Shown here: positions 16,193-25,488 of the stretch, one piece after another
How positions within the stretch are numbered: position 1 is the first letter of the stretch
Layout of the letters: each line of letters opens with the position of its first letter
From: Candidatus Odinarchaeia archaeon
GTDB lineage: Archaea > Asgardarchaeota > Odinarchaeia > Odinarchaeales > Odinarchaeaceae
Assembly (NCBI GenBank): GCA_029856525.1
Contig: JAHQXC010000002.1
Span: 1 to 44,960, forward strand
Direction: 5' to 3'
Length of the DNA stretch: 44,960 nucleotides
The notes under the pieces: generated by a model
Seen by the model: only the letters and a program-made list of their open reading frames with translations
What the model was told of the DNA's origin: nothing
Database searches by the model: none
Made by a program: the position numbers and the translations under genes

Positions 16193-17869
16193 ATGGCTTA
16201 CATTGAAGGAATAGATAAAGGAATGGTTAATTTAAAAATAGATGACATAGAACATAAGAAACCGGCTTCTAAAGATTTTGAACTACGTTTTAAAGGGGTT
16301 TCAGTAGGCGTCACTTATAGTTTTAACATATGGTTGCATGAGCAATATCGGTCTATCTATGGTGATAAGTATCTCTATGGAGATAGTTTTATTAATTTTA
16401 ACTCAGGTCCATTCAGCAGCGATAAACTTGAAAAAAAATTAGAGGACCTACTATATTGGAAAGCGGATAAAATAGACGTTTTAAAAAAAATATCCGGTTC
16501 AAATTGGGGGATTTACTGGTCAGGTGTAACAGGGGGGATTGATAGAATTGATAGAATACTCTTCTCAGAAACGTACCTGAACAGTAACCCGCTTATACAT
16601 TTTGAACTTCAACCTATCGAGTTAATGAACCCTGTAACTCTTAAAATATATGACACTGATTCAAATGAATGGAAGAATTCAAGCAACAATGTTAAAGGTT
16701 ATATTAGAAGACTTCTAACAATTTACAGATGCGGGTTTATAACGATAACATATTTTTTAATTTTAAATTCCGGTAAAAGAGAATGGTTGGAGAGAATCCC
16801 GCATTTAACGTTGAAAAATGATTTAACAGTCGACGAGCTGATATTTATTTTAATTAAAAAATTAAGCAGCTTCAAGCTTAGAACAGGTGAAAAAACCAAT
16901 TTAGATCAGCAGGCTACAATCGACTTTATGAAAATACTTGGAAAAATCTATGACTTAGATGAGCAGGATGTTAAGGAGACAATCAACCATCTTGCTGATA
17001 AAACATCCATCAACTATTATTCTATATGTATATGGGATATAAACTGTAAATGTAAGGAACAGCATACAAACGCCGTGGATATTATTAGAAATCATCCTTG
17101 GGAGATTTACGGTTTAAGAGGGCCAGACCGACAGTGGATGAATAGAAAAGCAGAGTATATAGTCGACTCTATCTCAGACTGGTTTAATCCTTATTCAGAT
17201 ATTGTTTTTAAACCGTTTCCTAGAGTTCATATAGAAGTCACATACCCGCTTATACGGAGGAGAACGCTTATCTCCATGGGGCCTTTCTCACCTCCTCAAA
17301 GACTATGGGAGTTTAGAGTCGTCCAGGAGAAAGTCTTCAGAACCTTCAATCAATTACTCAGCGAGGAGACATCTAAGCTTTCAAAAACACTTAAAGTAGA
17401 AGAGCTGATTGAAACAGTGAAAAACGTAGCTAATATTAGAAGAAGACTTATAGGTGTCTTAGAAGACTTATACTGGATATCTAGCAGTATCAATCATATA
17501 CCTGATCGAAATTATTTAAGCTACGCGCAAATCACAGCTGGTTTAAATAATATGAAAAACACGCTATTCGAGAAAATAAACAATTTAGTTGAAATATCTA
17601 GAGATGAAACTAATATAACTAATCTCGATGTAGGCTCGAGAATGAGCCTTATAAGAACATATGCTTCCGTTCTAAGCATATTCTTAGCTACTATAATAAC
17701 TTTAGCCAGCACTTTATCTAATATTTATATTTGGATGCTAGGGCCGAGGCCGGCAACACTTAGTTTAACAGATCAGATTATGATAATACTGCAGATCTTC
17801 GGATTAAACGCCGCCTTCCTAATACCTATCGTGTTAATAGTTTGGAGGATTTTCAAGAAATTCAGGTAG
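16193..17869 (+). CDS. Unrecognised 558-residue protein with two C-terminal membrane helices
   Basis: No family recognised. The large N-terminal part (about residues 1-480) is soluble, mixed alpha/beta, rich in aromatic residues (NWGIYWSGVTGGIDRIDRIL; FNPYSDIVFKPFPRVHIEV) and contains a small cysteine cluster (CIWDINCKCKEQH). Charged helices follow (EELIETVKNVANIRRRLIGVLED). The C-terminus has two hydrophobic segments (VLSIFLATIITLASTLS and FGLNAAFLIPIVLIVW) with a short linker and a basic end (RIFKKFR), a hairpin anchor like that of CorA-like or effector-type proteins. It starts at ATG 16193 behind GAGAGTGG. It stands alone between minus-strand genes. Confidence 0.85.
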   Translation: MAYIEGIDKGMVNLKIDDIEHKKPASKDFELRFKGVSVGVTYSFNIWLHEQYRSIYGDKYLYGDSFINFNSGPFSSDKLEKKLEDLLYWKADKIDVLKKISGSNWGIYWSGVTGGIDRIDRILFSETYLNSNPLIHFELQPIELMNPVTLKIYDTDSNEWKNSSNNVKGYIRRLLTIYRCGFITITYFLILNSGKREWLERIPHLTLKNDLTVDELIFILIKKLSSFKLRTGEKTNLDQQATIDFMKILGKIYDLDEQDVKETINHLADKTSINYYSICIWDINCKCKEQHTNAVDIIRNHPWEIYGLRGPDRQWMNRKAEYIVDSISDWFNPYSDIVFKPFPRVHIEVTYPLIRRRTLISMGPFSPPQRLWEFRVVQEKVFRTFNQLLSEETSKLSKTLKVEELIETVKNVANIRRRLIGVLEDLYWISSSINHIPDRNYLSYAQITAGLNNMKNTLFEKINNLVEISRDETNITNLDVGSRMSLIRTYASVLSIFLATIITLASTLSNIYIWMLGPRPATLSLTDQIMIILQIFGLNAAFLIPIVLIVWRIFKKFR

Positions 17870-19019
17870 ACGCGGATTCGAAGAAGGCTTGCAATCGTTC
17901 AACACCCTCCTTTAAATCCTCGTCAGGAAGCGCATAGCAAATCCTGAAATTATATTCAGAACCTTCGCCGAATATTGTTCCAGGTGAAACCGCCACATGC
18001 GCTTTATTTAAAAGTTCCATCGCTAAAGTCTCAGAGTTAAGCTTACATCTATCACGTGGAAATATGTAAAATGCTCCCTGAGGGACAGGTGTTTCTAATC
18101 TGGAGATCTTCTTCAAACCTTCTATAATAGTATTCCTTTTTCTCAAAGCTAACCCCACAACAGTTTTAACATACTCCTTATATTCAGATAATATGTCTAA
18201 ACACGCTTTTTGCGCGAATGTGACAGGGGCGGTTACAGTATGCTGCTGTACTATATTCATTCTATCAATAATATTTCTAGGCCCCGCAGCGAAACCAACC
18301 CGCCAGCCAGTCATAGAGAATACTTTAGAAAAACTATCAGTGAGAATAGTCTTCTCAAAACCGTTGCTAATAGCAGCCGGACTGTAATGAACATGACCGT
18401 CATACGTGTAAGCCCAGTCGACTTCATCCGAGAGAATATAAAACCCTTTCTCTACAGCTAAATCTACGATAAACTTTAAATCGGATTTATCTAGCACACC
18501 GCCGGTGGGATTATTCGGCGTGTTTAAAACTACTAATTTAGTTTTCCTGGTGACAGCGTTTTGAAAACGCTCATGGTTAATCTTGTAAAGCGGATCGGTT
18601 AAAACCTCTCTAATATTTTTTATACCTAGAAGCATTGGAATAGCTTTAAAACTACTCCAGAACGGTGTTAAAAGAATAACTTCATCGCCTGGTTTTAGAA
18701 GAGATGCGAAAACGCAGTAAGATGAAAACTTCGACCCAGGGGTGACGATTATTTCCTCAGGATTATAGGAGACACCTCTAGTTTCTTCGAGAAAGAGTTT
18801 CAACCCTTCTCTTAACTCGAGAAGACCCTTAGTAGGAGAATACCTATTATACCCTTCTAACACAGCTTTACAAGTAAAATTCACAGCGTTTTCAGGCGGA
18901 TCGAAACACGGCTCAGCTAAGTCAAACCGGATAACCTTAACGTTATCCCTCCTCTCAACAAGCCTAACCATATCAGTTATAGATACAGGGGAGATTGGAA
19001 TATCTTTTTTACTCCACAT
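17862..19019 (-). CDS. Class I/II PLP-dependent aminotransferase
   Basis: A fold-type I aminotransferase of the aspartate aminotransferase group. Visible are FDLAEPCFDPPENAV, the SPTKGLLELREGL segment, NTPNNPTGGVLD, the aspartate in ILSDEVDWAYTYDG, the PLP lysine in TDSFSKVFSMTGWRVGF, and the conserved arginine in FRICYALPDEDL. I place the start at ATG 19019 (MWSKKDIPISPVS), which follows GGAAGGTGG; the track start at 19070 adds a hydrophobic stretch that is probably untranslated. At 385 residues it is full length. Donor and acceptor cannot be set from sequence. It is divergent from the LuxE-like gene. Confidence 0.9.
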   Translation of the reverse strand: MWSKKDIPISPVSITDMVRLVERRDNVKVIRFDLAEPCFDPPENAVNFTCKAVLEGYNRYSPTKGLLELREGLKLFLEETRGVSYNPEEIIVTPGSKFSSYCVFASLLKPGDEVILLTPFWSSFKAIPMLLGIKNIREVLTDPLYKINHERFQNAVTRKTKLVVLNTPNNPTGGVLDKSDLKFIVDLAVEKGFYILSDEVDWAYTYDGHVHYSPAAISNGFEKTILTDSFSKVFSMTGWRVGFAAGPRNIIDRMNIVQQHTVTAPVTFAQKACLDILSEYKEYVKTVVGLALRKRNTIIEGLKKISRLETPVPQGAFYIFPRDRCKLNSETLAMELLNKAHVAVSPGTIFGEGSEYNFRICYALPDEDLKEGVERLQAFFESAST

Positions 19020-19100
19020 TAAACCACCTTCCAATAGTAGAAAATAAAATATAAATAAATCTATTCGCAAAATTAATAGAAAAATTATTTTAAAAGGCTG

Positions 19101-20366
19101 ATGAAAATGGGCTCGAAAGAAATATTCGAAGCAGCTTCGAAAAGTATCCTACTAAAAGATCCATATGTTAAGAAAATCTGGAATCTTATAAACGATAAAA
19201 CCTTATTTAATAAATCACCGGATTATCTTAAAGCGCTTAGAAAAAGTCTATTAAGAGAAGCCTTAGACTTTTTTTCTAGGAGAAGCGAATACTACCAACA
19301 GACCTTTGAGAAATTAAATATTAACCCGAAGAATGCGGATTTTACAGATTTAGCGAAGCTAGCTGTTCCAGCTGATATGCTAAGAGGTGAAGGGCATAAA
19401 CAGTTCCTGATAAGGGATGTTGAGCAGGGAGGGGAATACTTTACCTCAAGTGGAACCACAGGTAAAACACCTGTTAAAATATATAGAAGCCCTTTGGATC
19501 TGGCTATAATGATTAAAGCTAACACCGATCTATTTGAATATGTTTACGGAGATGTTTTAGAGCAGGGTAAAGGTATAGCTTTATTCATGGCAGCCCCGGA
19601 GTTAAGATATAAATTAAGTTTCGTAGCGTTCGTTGATCTCACACTCGACAATAAAAATATTCCATTATTATATGGAATGAATCTTGTTCGAAACAAAGAC
19701 GGTACAACTGACTGGCAGAGACTTGAGTTAAATAAAGAGAATGTGGTGAAATTTTTGAAAAGTCGAGAGGAGCCTAAACTGTTTTTCACAGCACCGGCAG
19801 GCGTCTATCTTATGGCGGATAAATTCGATAAAATGAACTTCTTAAAAAAGCTAATATACAGGATAGCCACTACAGCCCCCCCTGTCAACCTAGGAAAAGG
19901 GGGGGTGATTGTAACCGGAGGGGGAACTAAAGGGTTTACAAATCTGCCGTCATATGATAAGATTGTGGAGCTTTCAAGAAAATATTTTAAAGCTAAAAAT
20001 AAAGCAGGGGAGGAGCACCCAGCACCTTTCATGGATGTGCTAGGGATGACGGAGACTTTAACCGCGTTAATAGATCGATTCGGTGTTATGAATAAAATAC
20101 CACACCCCTTATCCCACGTTTTCCTATTAAAACCTAGTACATTTGAGTTAATAGAAGATGATGAAGGGCAGGAAGGCGTGTTAGGTATATTCAACCCGTT
20201 TACAACATCATGGCTTGAATTATTCTATCCAGGTGATTTCATGAAAGCTCACAGCTCTAATCGATATTACGGTAAAGAATACACTTATGTTAGAAGATTC
20301 ACCCCTGAAGAGGGCTGGGAGCTTCAAAGAGCATGCGGGGGAACACTAGAAGAGATGATGAGATAA
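19101..20366 (+). CDS. LuxE-like acyl-protein synthetase / adenylate-forming ligase
   Basis: An adenylate-forming enzyme of the LuxE (acyl-protein synthetase) family, related to phenylacetate-CoA ligases. The nucleotide loop is TSSGTTGKTPVKI at about residue 115. GKGGVIVTGGGTKGF and FMDVLGMTET contain the later adenylation motifs. LuxE activates a fatty acid as acyl-AMP and passes the acyl group to its own cysteine and then to LuxC. At 421 residues it is somewhat longer than bacterial LuxE. It leads a three-gene operon: 16 bases to the LuxC-like gene, 14 more to the SDR. Whether it charges fatty, isoprenoid or aromatic acids is unknown. Confidence 0.85.
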   Translation: MKMGSKEIFEAASKSILLKDPYVKKIWNLINDKTLFNKSPDYLKALRKSLLREALDFFSRRSEYYQQTFEKLNINPKNADFTDLAKLAVPADMLRGEGHKQFLIRDVEQGGEYFTSSGTTGKTPVKIYRSPLDLAIMIKANTDLFEYVYGDVLEQGKGIALFMAAPELRYKLSFVAFVDLTLDNKNIPLLYGMNLVRNKDGTTDWQRLELNKENVVKFLKSREEPKLFFTAPAGVYLMADKFDKMNFLKKLIYRIATTAPPVNLGKGGVIVTGGGTKGFTNLPSYDKIVELSRKYFKAKNKAGEEHPAPFMDVLGMTETLTALIDRFGVMNKIPHPLSHVFLLKPSTFELIEDDEGQEGVLGIFNPFTTSWLELFYPGDFMKAHSSNRYYGKEYTYVRRFTPEEGWELQRACGGTLEEMMR

Positions 20367-20382
20367 AACAGAGGCTTAGAAG

Positions 20383-21852
20383 ATGAAGTTAACTCCTTTA
20401 GCACCTATGAGCATAAGAGATTTTATTAGAAAAACAGTAGGAGACATAGAGGTATTAGAGCTTAGCGAAAAAAGTTTAGATGAAATCTTAAAAGAATTTA
20501 AATCGATTCAATCCTCTTTAGCAAAAACACCTATAGAAGAAAGGATTAAAATATTCGACAAGCTCGGTTTAATTTGGAGAAGAAAATTAGATAACGGTGA
20601 ACTTGAAAACTTGAAGAAAACGCTATCAGAATTGACAGGTTATAGTGAACACCTCATAGAGTTAGAGTTTAATCTAGTCTCCTATCTGTTAAACGAAGCT
20701 AATATTAGGCGTAATCTGGAAGCAGCTTTCAATAATGGAGTGGAAGGCCTTAGCAAATTCATTAAAATCGCTGAAAACGAGTACTTTAAGTATATGCCGG
20801 CTGGGCCTGTGTTCATAATAAGTTCAGGTAACTCTCTTATACCCCCACTTATCCCAACCACTTTATCGCTGGTAACAGGAAATTTAACAATACTTAAACC
20901 ATCTATTTCAAATTATCCCGGTGTTATTGAAGTTTACAGAAATCTAGAGGAGATTGCGAAAAATGATAAGACAGCGGAGACCATTCTCTCAGCGATAGTC
21001 ATCAGCTATTTCACACATGACAGCCCGGCACTCAAGCATCTTTTAACTAAAACCCCATTAGGAGTTGTTAATTTCTGGGGAGCTGAACCTGCTAGAACTG
21101 TGATAGCTAAACTTGTAGCAGAAAACCAATATCATCCACGCCTTATAGTGAACGGCCCTTTAACAGGTTTAGCGATAATAGACTCAGAGTCAGCTAACCT
21201 AGCAGCTAAAGAACTGGCGTTAAACATGATCTTATACGATCAGCAACTTTGCAGTTCACCTACGCAAGCAGTTTTTATAGGTAAATTAGAAGAAGCGGTT
21301 TCATTCGCTGAAAGTGTAGGGCGATACCTAGACCTTATCGGCGATAAAATTAAGATGAAAACTAAAGACTCTGCGCTTTACCTTCTGCAAACCGCTAGAC
21401 GAGCATTACAGTTTAAGGGAGTTAAAATACTGTTCTCAAATAAACACGACAACCCTTGGACTATAATAGTATCAAAAGAGAAAAGTAGTTTACAATCGTT
21501 ATCAGAAAGCCTACCAGAGTTTAATATCTATAATAGGAGAAGATTCATAGAAATAATAGTTACGGAAAAATTAGATGACGCGCTTAAAATAATAGAATCA
21601 GTTCGTTTAAATCCTGCTTTCAAAGAAGTAGATAAAGTTCAATCAATAGGGTTAGCGTTATCCGAGTCTAATAAAAATAAAATAATAGAGGAACTGCCTA
21701 ATACGGGAATATATAGAATCACTACTCTAGCAGATATGTATATGAGAAGCGCTATAGAACCATACGATGGAGCGTCGATACCATTACTTTTCACTTACAC
21801 AGTTTATAGAAGAGATGTTAAACATCCATATGAAATAGCCCAATTATTTTAG
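20383..21852 (+). CDS. LuxC-like acyl reductase
   Basis: An NAD(P)H-dependent acyl-CoA/acyl-protein reductase of the LuxC family (aldehyde dehydrogenase superfamily). Residues about 135-175 (YMPAGPVFIISSGNSLIPP) form the cofactor-binding region; the probable catalytic cysteine lies in YDQQLCSSPTQAVFIG at about residue 290, the position expected from bacterial LuxC. The product would be an aldehyde. At 489 residues it matches the family. The start ATG 20383 is 16 bases after the LuxE-like stop. In luminous bacteria LuxC, LuxD and LuxE supply the luciferase aldehyde; no luciferase (LuxAB) or LuxD is seen here, so the role is different. Confidence 0.88.
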   Translation: MKLTPLAPMSIRDFIRKTVGDIEVLELSEKSLDEILKEFKSIQSSLAKTPIEERIKIFDKLGLIWRRKLDNGELENLKKTLSELTGYSEHLIELEFNLVSYLLNEANIRRNLEAAFNNGVEGLSKFIKIAENEYFKYMPAGPVFIISSGNSLIPPLIPTTLSLVTGNLTILKPSISNYPGVIEVYRNLEEIAKNDKTAETILSAIVISYFTHDSPALKHLLTKTPLGVVNFWGAEPARTVIAKLVAENQYHPRLIVNGPLTGLAIIDSESANLAAKELALNMILYDQQLCSSPTQAVFIGKLEEAVSFAESVGRYLDLIGDKIKMKTKDSALYLLQTARRALQFKGVKILFSNKHDNPWTIIVSKEKSSLQSLSESLPEFNIYNRRRFIEIIVTEKLDDALKIIESVRLNPAFKEVDKVQSIGLALSESNKNKIIEELPNTGIYRITTLADMYMRSAIEPYDGASIPLLFTYTVYRRDVKHPYEIAQLF

Positions 21853-21866
21853 GAAGTGAGTTTAAA

Positions 21867-22862
21867 ATGAAAATCCTTGTAACAGGGGCCTCAGGTTTTT
21901 TAGGAGGCCACTTAGTTGAAACTTTAGCGAATAAAGGATATAAGATAATAGCTATGGTAAGAGAGACCAGTAATATAGAATTAATAAAAGACTTAGTATT
22001 CGAATTCAGATATGCTGATTTAAGTGAACCTGAAACTATCGTCGAAGCTGTTAAAGGCGTTGACGTTATAATCCATTTAGCAGCCTACTATACTTTTCAC
22101 GGTTCCAGCAAACTATATGAAAAAATTAACGTTGAAGGAACAAGATATTTAGCTGAAGCTGCTTTAAAAAATAAAATTCAACACTTCATCTACTGTAGTA
22201 CAACCGAAGTTATAGGCCCTGTTAAAAATCCCCCGGGAGATGAAAACACTGAACCTAACCCTACTTATGAATACGGGAGATCGAAACTAAAAGCGGAGAA
22301 GATAATTAAAGAATATGGTTTAAAAGGCGTAAATTATACGATTATACGACCCTCAGGAATATATGGGCCTAGAAACGTTAACGACGTATCATACTGGACA
22401 ATCACATCTTTCGCTAAAAACTCTATAGGCACACGATTTATTATAGGTAGCGGTGAAAACCTAGTTCAGTTCGTTCATGTAAAAGATGTTGTTGAAGGAT
22501 TCACTTTAGCATTAGAAAAAAGAGACATATCAAGTAGACAAACATATATTATCAGCGAGGATAAAGCTTACACATATAAGCAAGTATATGAAATTCTAGC
22601 AGATTTAACCGGTAGAAAACCGCCAAGCAAGCATATACCTAAAACATTAGCTAAAATTTTAATAGCGCCTATACAAGGAGTAAATAGAATACTCGGTAAA
22701 GAGAATTTTTTATATCATATTAGCACCGTTGACTCTGTCTGCTCTGATAGAGCCTATAGTATTGAGAAAGCTAAACGAGAATTAGGTTATACTCCCAGAT
22801 ATGATTTGAGAACAGGGTTGAAGGAAACAATCGAATGGTATACTAAAAATGGATATATCTAG
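21867..22862 (+). CDS. Extended SDR, NAD-dependent epimerase/dehydratase family
   Basis: An extended short-chain dehydrogenase of 331 residues. It has the N-terminal Rossmann motif TGASGFLGGHL, HLAAYY for the adenine loop, and the catalytic triad in CSTTEVIG and YEYGRSKLKAEK (Y-x3-K). The overall style, including RPSGIYGPRN and FVHVKDVVEGF, matches the 3-beta-HSD / dihydroflavonol reductase group more than nucleotide-sugar epimerases. OleD of bacterial long-chain olefin synthesis is in the same broad group. ATG 21867 sits 14 bases after the LuxC-like stop, behind GGAAGTGAG, so the three are one operon, and it may act on the aldehyde or on a hydroxy/keto acid feeding the pathway. Confidence 0.88.
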   Translation: MKILVTGASGFLGGHLVETLANKGYKIIAMVRETSNIELIKDLVFEFRYADLSEPETIVEAVKGVDVIIHLAAYYTFHGSSKLYEKINVEGTRYLAEAALKNKIQHFIYCSTTEVIGPVKNPPGDENTEPNPTYEYGRSKLKAEKIIKEYGLKGVNYTIIRPSGIYGPRNVNDVSYWTITSFAKNSIGTRFIIGSGENLVQFVHVKDVVEGFTLALEKRDISSRQTYIISEDKAYTYKQVYEILADLTGRKPPSKHIPKTLAKILIAPIQGVNRILGKENFLYHISTVDSVCSDRAYSIEKAKRELGYTPRYDLRTGLKETIEWYTKNGYI

Positions 22863-22863
22863 T

Positions 22864-24509
22864 TTAGAGTAAATAGATTACATTCGATAAAGCTAATGCG
22901 ACGGTTGACAGCAATAGCATATTAGAGATTATTTGGCTAAACCAGCTCATAGAAACGTGAGAGAAAATTGTGCTAACAACCGTAGATACAGATATCAGAA
23001 TCACCATTAAATTTAATCCGAGTAAGAGAAAAGAAACATTTTGTTGAAGAATAAGAGCGACTATAAATAATTGAACTAGAAGAGAAGAAACTGTGATGAG
23101 AATTTGAAGAGTACAAGATAATATAGTAGATAACCATCCTGAACCTAGTGTGCGCTTAATTAAACCTCTGAAAAACAGCTCATAAAAGAAGAACACGCAG
23201 AAATACGCTGGGAGATATAGAAGTAAAAAAATCAATTTAACAGAAGCTGTTGAGAAAGTCGAAGCTGTATTAAAGCCGACGCTGGTATAAAATAATATTA
23301 TAAGAGAGATTCCGACGGTAAACCCTATTATAAGGTTTTGAATAAAATTTTCTCCAAGGTTATTTTTAGATTCTCGTATAAATGCGCGCCAATCAAGCCG
23401 TCTTCTAAAAATAATTAAAGCTAAAGCCCCTAAGCTGATAGAGTTTCCTAAAAATAGAGAAGTAATAAAGTTTGTGAAAAGCAGAGGGCTTATAATGAAA
23501 AAAACAGGGGATAATAATAAAGTTAAAGCAGCCCCACAGAAGCTAGCGATTATGAAACCTGAGCTGAGGTATAGAAGAGTTTCACACTTAATTTGCAGCT
23601 GTCTGACATCTGTTTCAACACGTTTTTTAGTATTAATATTTTCCAATAAAATATGAGCGGCGGGCAGAATGATCATTAAACCGGCGATTAGAGTTGAGAA
23701 AACTGAAGCCCCTATTAAATCAGAGTTAATAGTGGAAGATTCCTCTATCCCTGAAACAGCCCTGGTTACCCATTTAACAACCTCATTTATAATAACAGGT
23801 TTATATAAAATATTAAGATGATCGGAAGAATCATCTATGAAAAGCTTTTTTTCAGATCCACCTGCGAAGTATGTAATACCCGGTTCCCCTGTATTATTAA
23901 TAGAGTTATAAAATGCGTTGATAACAGCTTGATTATCAATTATGAAATCTCCTTCAGAGATGATGAGAAGAAGGTTCCTAGGAGTAGTAAGATTAACAGA
24001 GTTCGAGGAGATAGCTGGGGCTATTCCGATAGTTGCAATAGGTTGAAGAATTTTACTCATGTTAACCGCTACACTCCCACCCATACTGTGACCTATAAAA
24101 ATAAGCTGACTTATATTACCTATTTTGTGAAAGATAAGCGAATCTAATACGGCTTGAATATCAATGTCGAAGCGGTTTATATCACTCATGCTTCCCCCGC
24201 TATCGCCATGCCCTCTCAGATCAATTAACACGCTAATAAAATTTCTTTCAGCTAAAGCAAGCCCTATCATCTTCATCATTTTTCTGTTACCTGAAAATCC
24301 GTGAATTAGAAATATGAGAGGGGCTTCATTGCTAGTAGAAGGTTTTTTAATAATATCGAATACTATTGGAACACCGTCATCGGTTACGGCGTGCATAGTT
24401 AAACATGGATTATTAATATTAACACTAACTAAAACTGTTAGTGAAGGTGTTAAGATAATTAAACCGATTAGAATAGAGGCTAAATGAGCTTTTTTAAATT
24501 TGAAAACAC
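22864..24509 (-). CDS. Alpha/beta hydrolase fused to CPBP-like membrane domain, N-terminus disrupted
   Basis: Residues from the track start form an alpha/beta hydrolase: oxyanion region FLIHGFSGNRK, nucleophile GHSMGG, an aspartate-containing loop, and a histidine in SSDHLNI. A polytopic C-terminal half follows, with FFYELFFRGLIKR resembling motif 1 (EExxxR) of CPBP/Rce1-type intramembrane proteases but with the first E replaced by Y. Upstream of ATG 24396 the same frame encodes a lysine-rich stretch and a clear membrane helix (ASILIGLIILTPSLTVLVSV) back to a TGA at 24523-24525, with no ATG, GTG or TTG. GTG 24509 is one base out of frame; one extra A in the A6 run near 24490-24495 would join them. 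Confidence 0.8.
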
Positions 24510-24595
24510 CTCTCCAGTTTTTTCAAATATTGAATTATCATTATAATAAGCATTTATAATTTATAAAATTTTTATGAAAAAATAGGGGAGTAGTT

Positions 24596-25189
24596 TTATT
24601 CTTTCTTCTGCCATGGACCTAGCGGTAATACTGTTCTATTATACATTCCATTTAAGATTATTCCAGCGGCTGTATACATTGCACTGGCACCGCATACTAT
24701 GCCCTCTAAACCTGTGATTGTTAAGACCAGTGTGCTTCCAGTGAGATATATTACAGTGTTTGAAATAGCGAGCAAGTAGAATAGAATAGCTAAGCTACCT
24801 AGCACAAATGATAATGCTTTAGTAGTTTTAAATGAGCCTACAAAGAATATTGTGGTGAAAACACCCCAAACAAGCATTGTCCAAGCAAGGTCTATAACTG
24901 TAATAGTCGGGAATAACCCCATTGAACTAAGAGATAAAGCGGTAGCTAAACCTATCCAGAATAAACCGTAAGAGCAGAAAGCTGTTCCACCGAATGTGTT
25001 ACCTTTTCTAAGATCGATTATACCAGCTATTACTTGAGCTAAACCACCGTAAAAGAATCCGTAGCCGATAGCCATCGTATTTGCAACACCTAATAAACCT
25101 AGGTTATGTAAATTTAGTAATACAGTCGTTAAACCGAAGCCGAATAATCCTAGCGGACTAGGATCAGCCCATGTTTGTTTTTCAGACAT
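24596..25189 (-). CDS. satP: GPR1/FUN34/YaaH (SatP) family acetate permease
   Basis: A six-helix transporter of the acetate uptake (AceTr) family. The signature NPxPLGLxxFGxTT appears as DPSPLGLFGFGLTTVLLN near the N-terminus. GYGFFYGGLAQVIAGI and GLFWIGLATAL follow in the family order. It mediates entry or release of acetate and similar acids. The start should be ATG 25189 (MSEKQTWADPS) behind GGAGGTTA; the track start at 25270 adds a non-homologous 27 residues. A TATA-like box lies near 25237-25247 on the minus strand. The acetate-CoA ligase and its BioD-like partner a few kb away would handle intracellular acetate. Confidence 0.9.
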   Translation of the reverse strand: MSEKQTWADPSPLGLFGFGLTTVLLNLHNLGLLGVANTMAIGYGFFYGGLAQVIAGIIDLRKGNTFGGTAFCSYGLFWIGLATALSLSSMGLFPTITVIDLAWTMLVWGVFTTIFFVGSFKTTKALSFVLGSLAILFYLLAISNTVIYLTGSTLVLTITGLEGIVCGASAMYTAAGIILNGMYNRTVLPLGPWQKKE

Positions 25190-25430
25190 TAATTTAACCT
25201 CCGAATAGTGGTTAAATATTGTCAGTTTAGCGTTAAATATATAATGTTTACGATTATTTTCGCTCAGCACAGTAAAGCATATGAATTTAAGCGTATGAGA
25301 CTAGCAGTGGTGAAATTAGTTCCAGCGGTTTATCAGCCAGTTAAAGTTGAGGATATTTCCTCTTACTATAGATTTAGTAGGTTTACTGGTTAACTATGTC
25401 AGGTTCTAGTTTGAATCTTAGTGGAAAAGT

Positions 25431-25446
25431 TTTTTTATATAAAAGT
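25431..25446 (+). promoter_or_regulatory. TATA-like promoter of HMG-CoA reductase
   Basis: Purine-rich GGAAAAG followed by TTTTTTTATATAAAAG about 45-50 bases before the TTG start at 25489 fits an archaeal BRE/TATA pair. The transcript would carry a short leader with the GAAGGTGA ribosome binding site. Confidence 0.5.
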
Positions 25447-25488
25447 CTGAAATTAATAATTATTTAGATTATTTTGAAGGTGAATTAT

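Noticed and set aside
19805-20194. 129-codon minus-strand frame inside the LuxE-like gene
   Set aside because: Antisense shadow of a conserved adenylation domain.
25208-25393. Plus-strand 61-codon frame in the gap before HMG-CoA reductase
   Set aside because: It overlaps the SatP promoter region and has no ribosome binding site or family resemblance. The end (KLVPAVYQPVKVEDISSYYRF) reads somewhat like protein and could be a decayed fragment, but not enough to call a gene.
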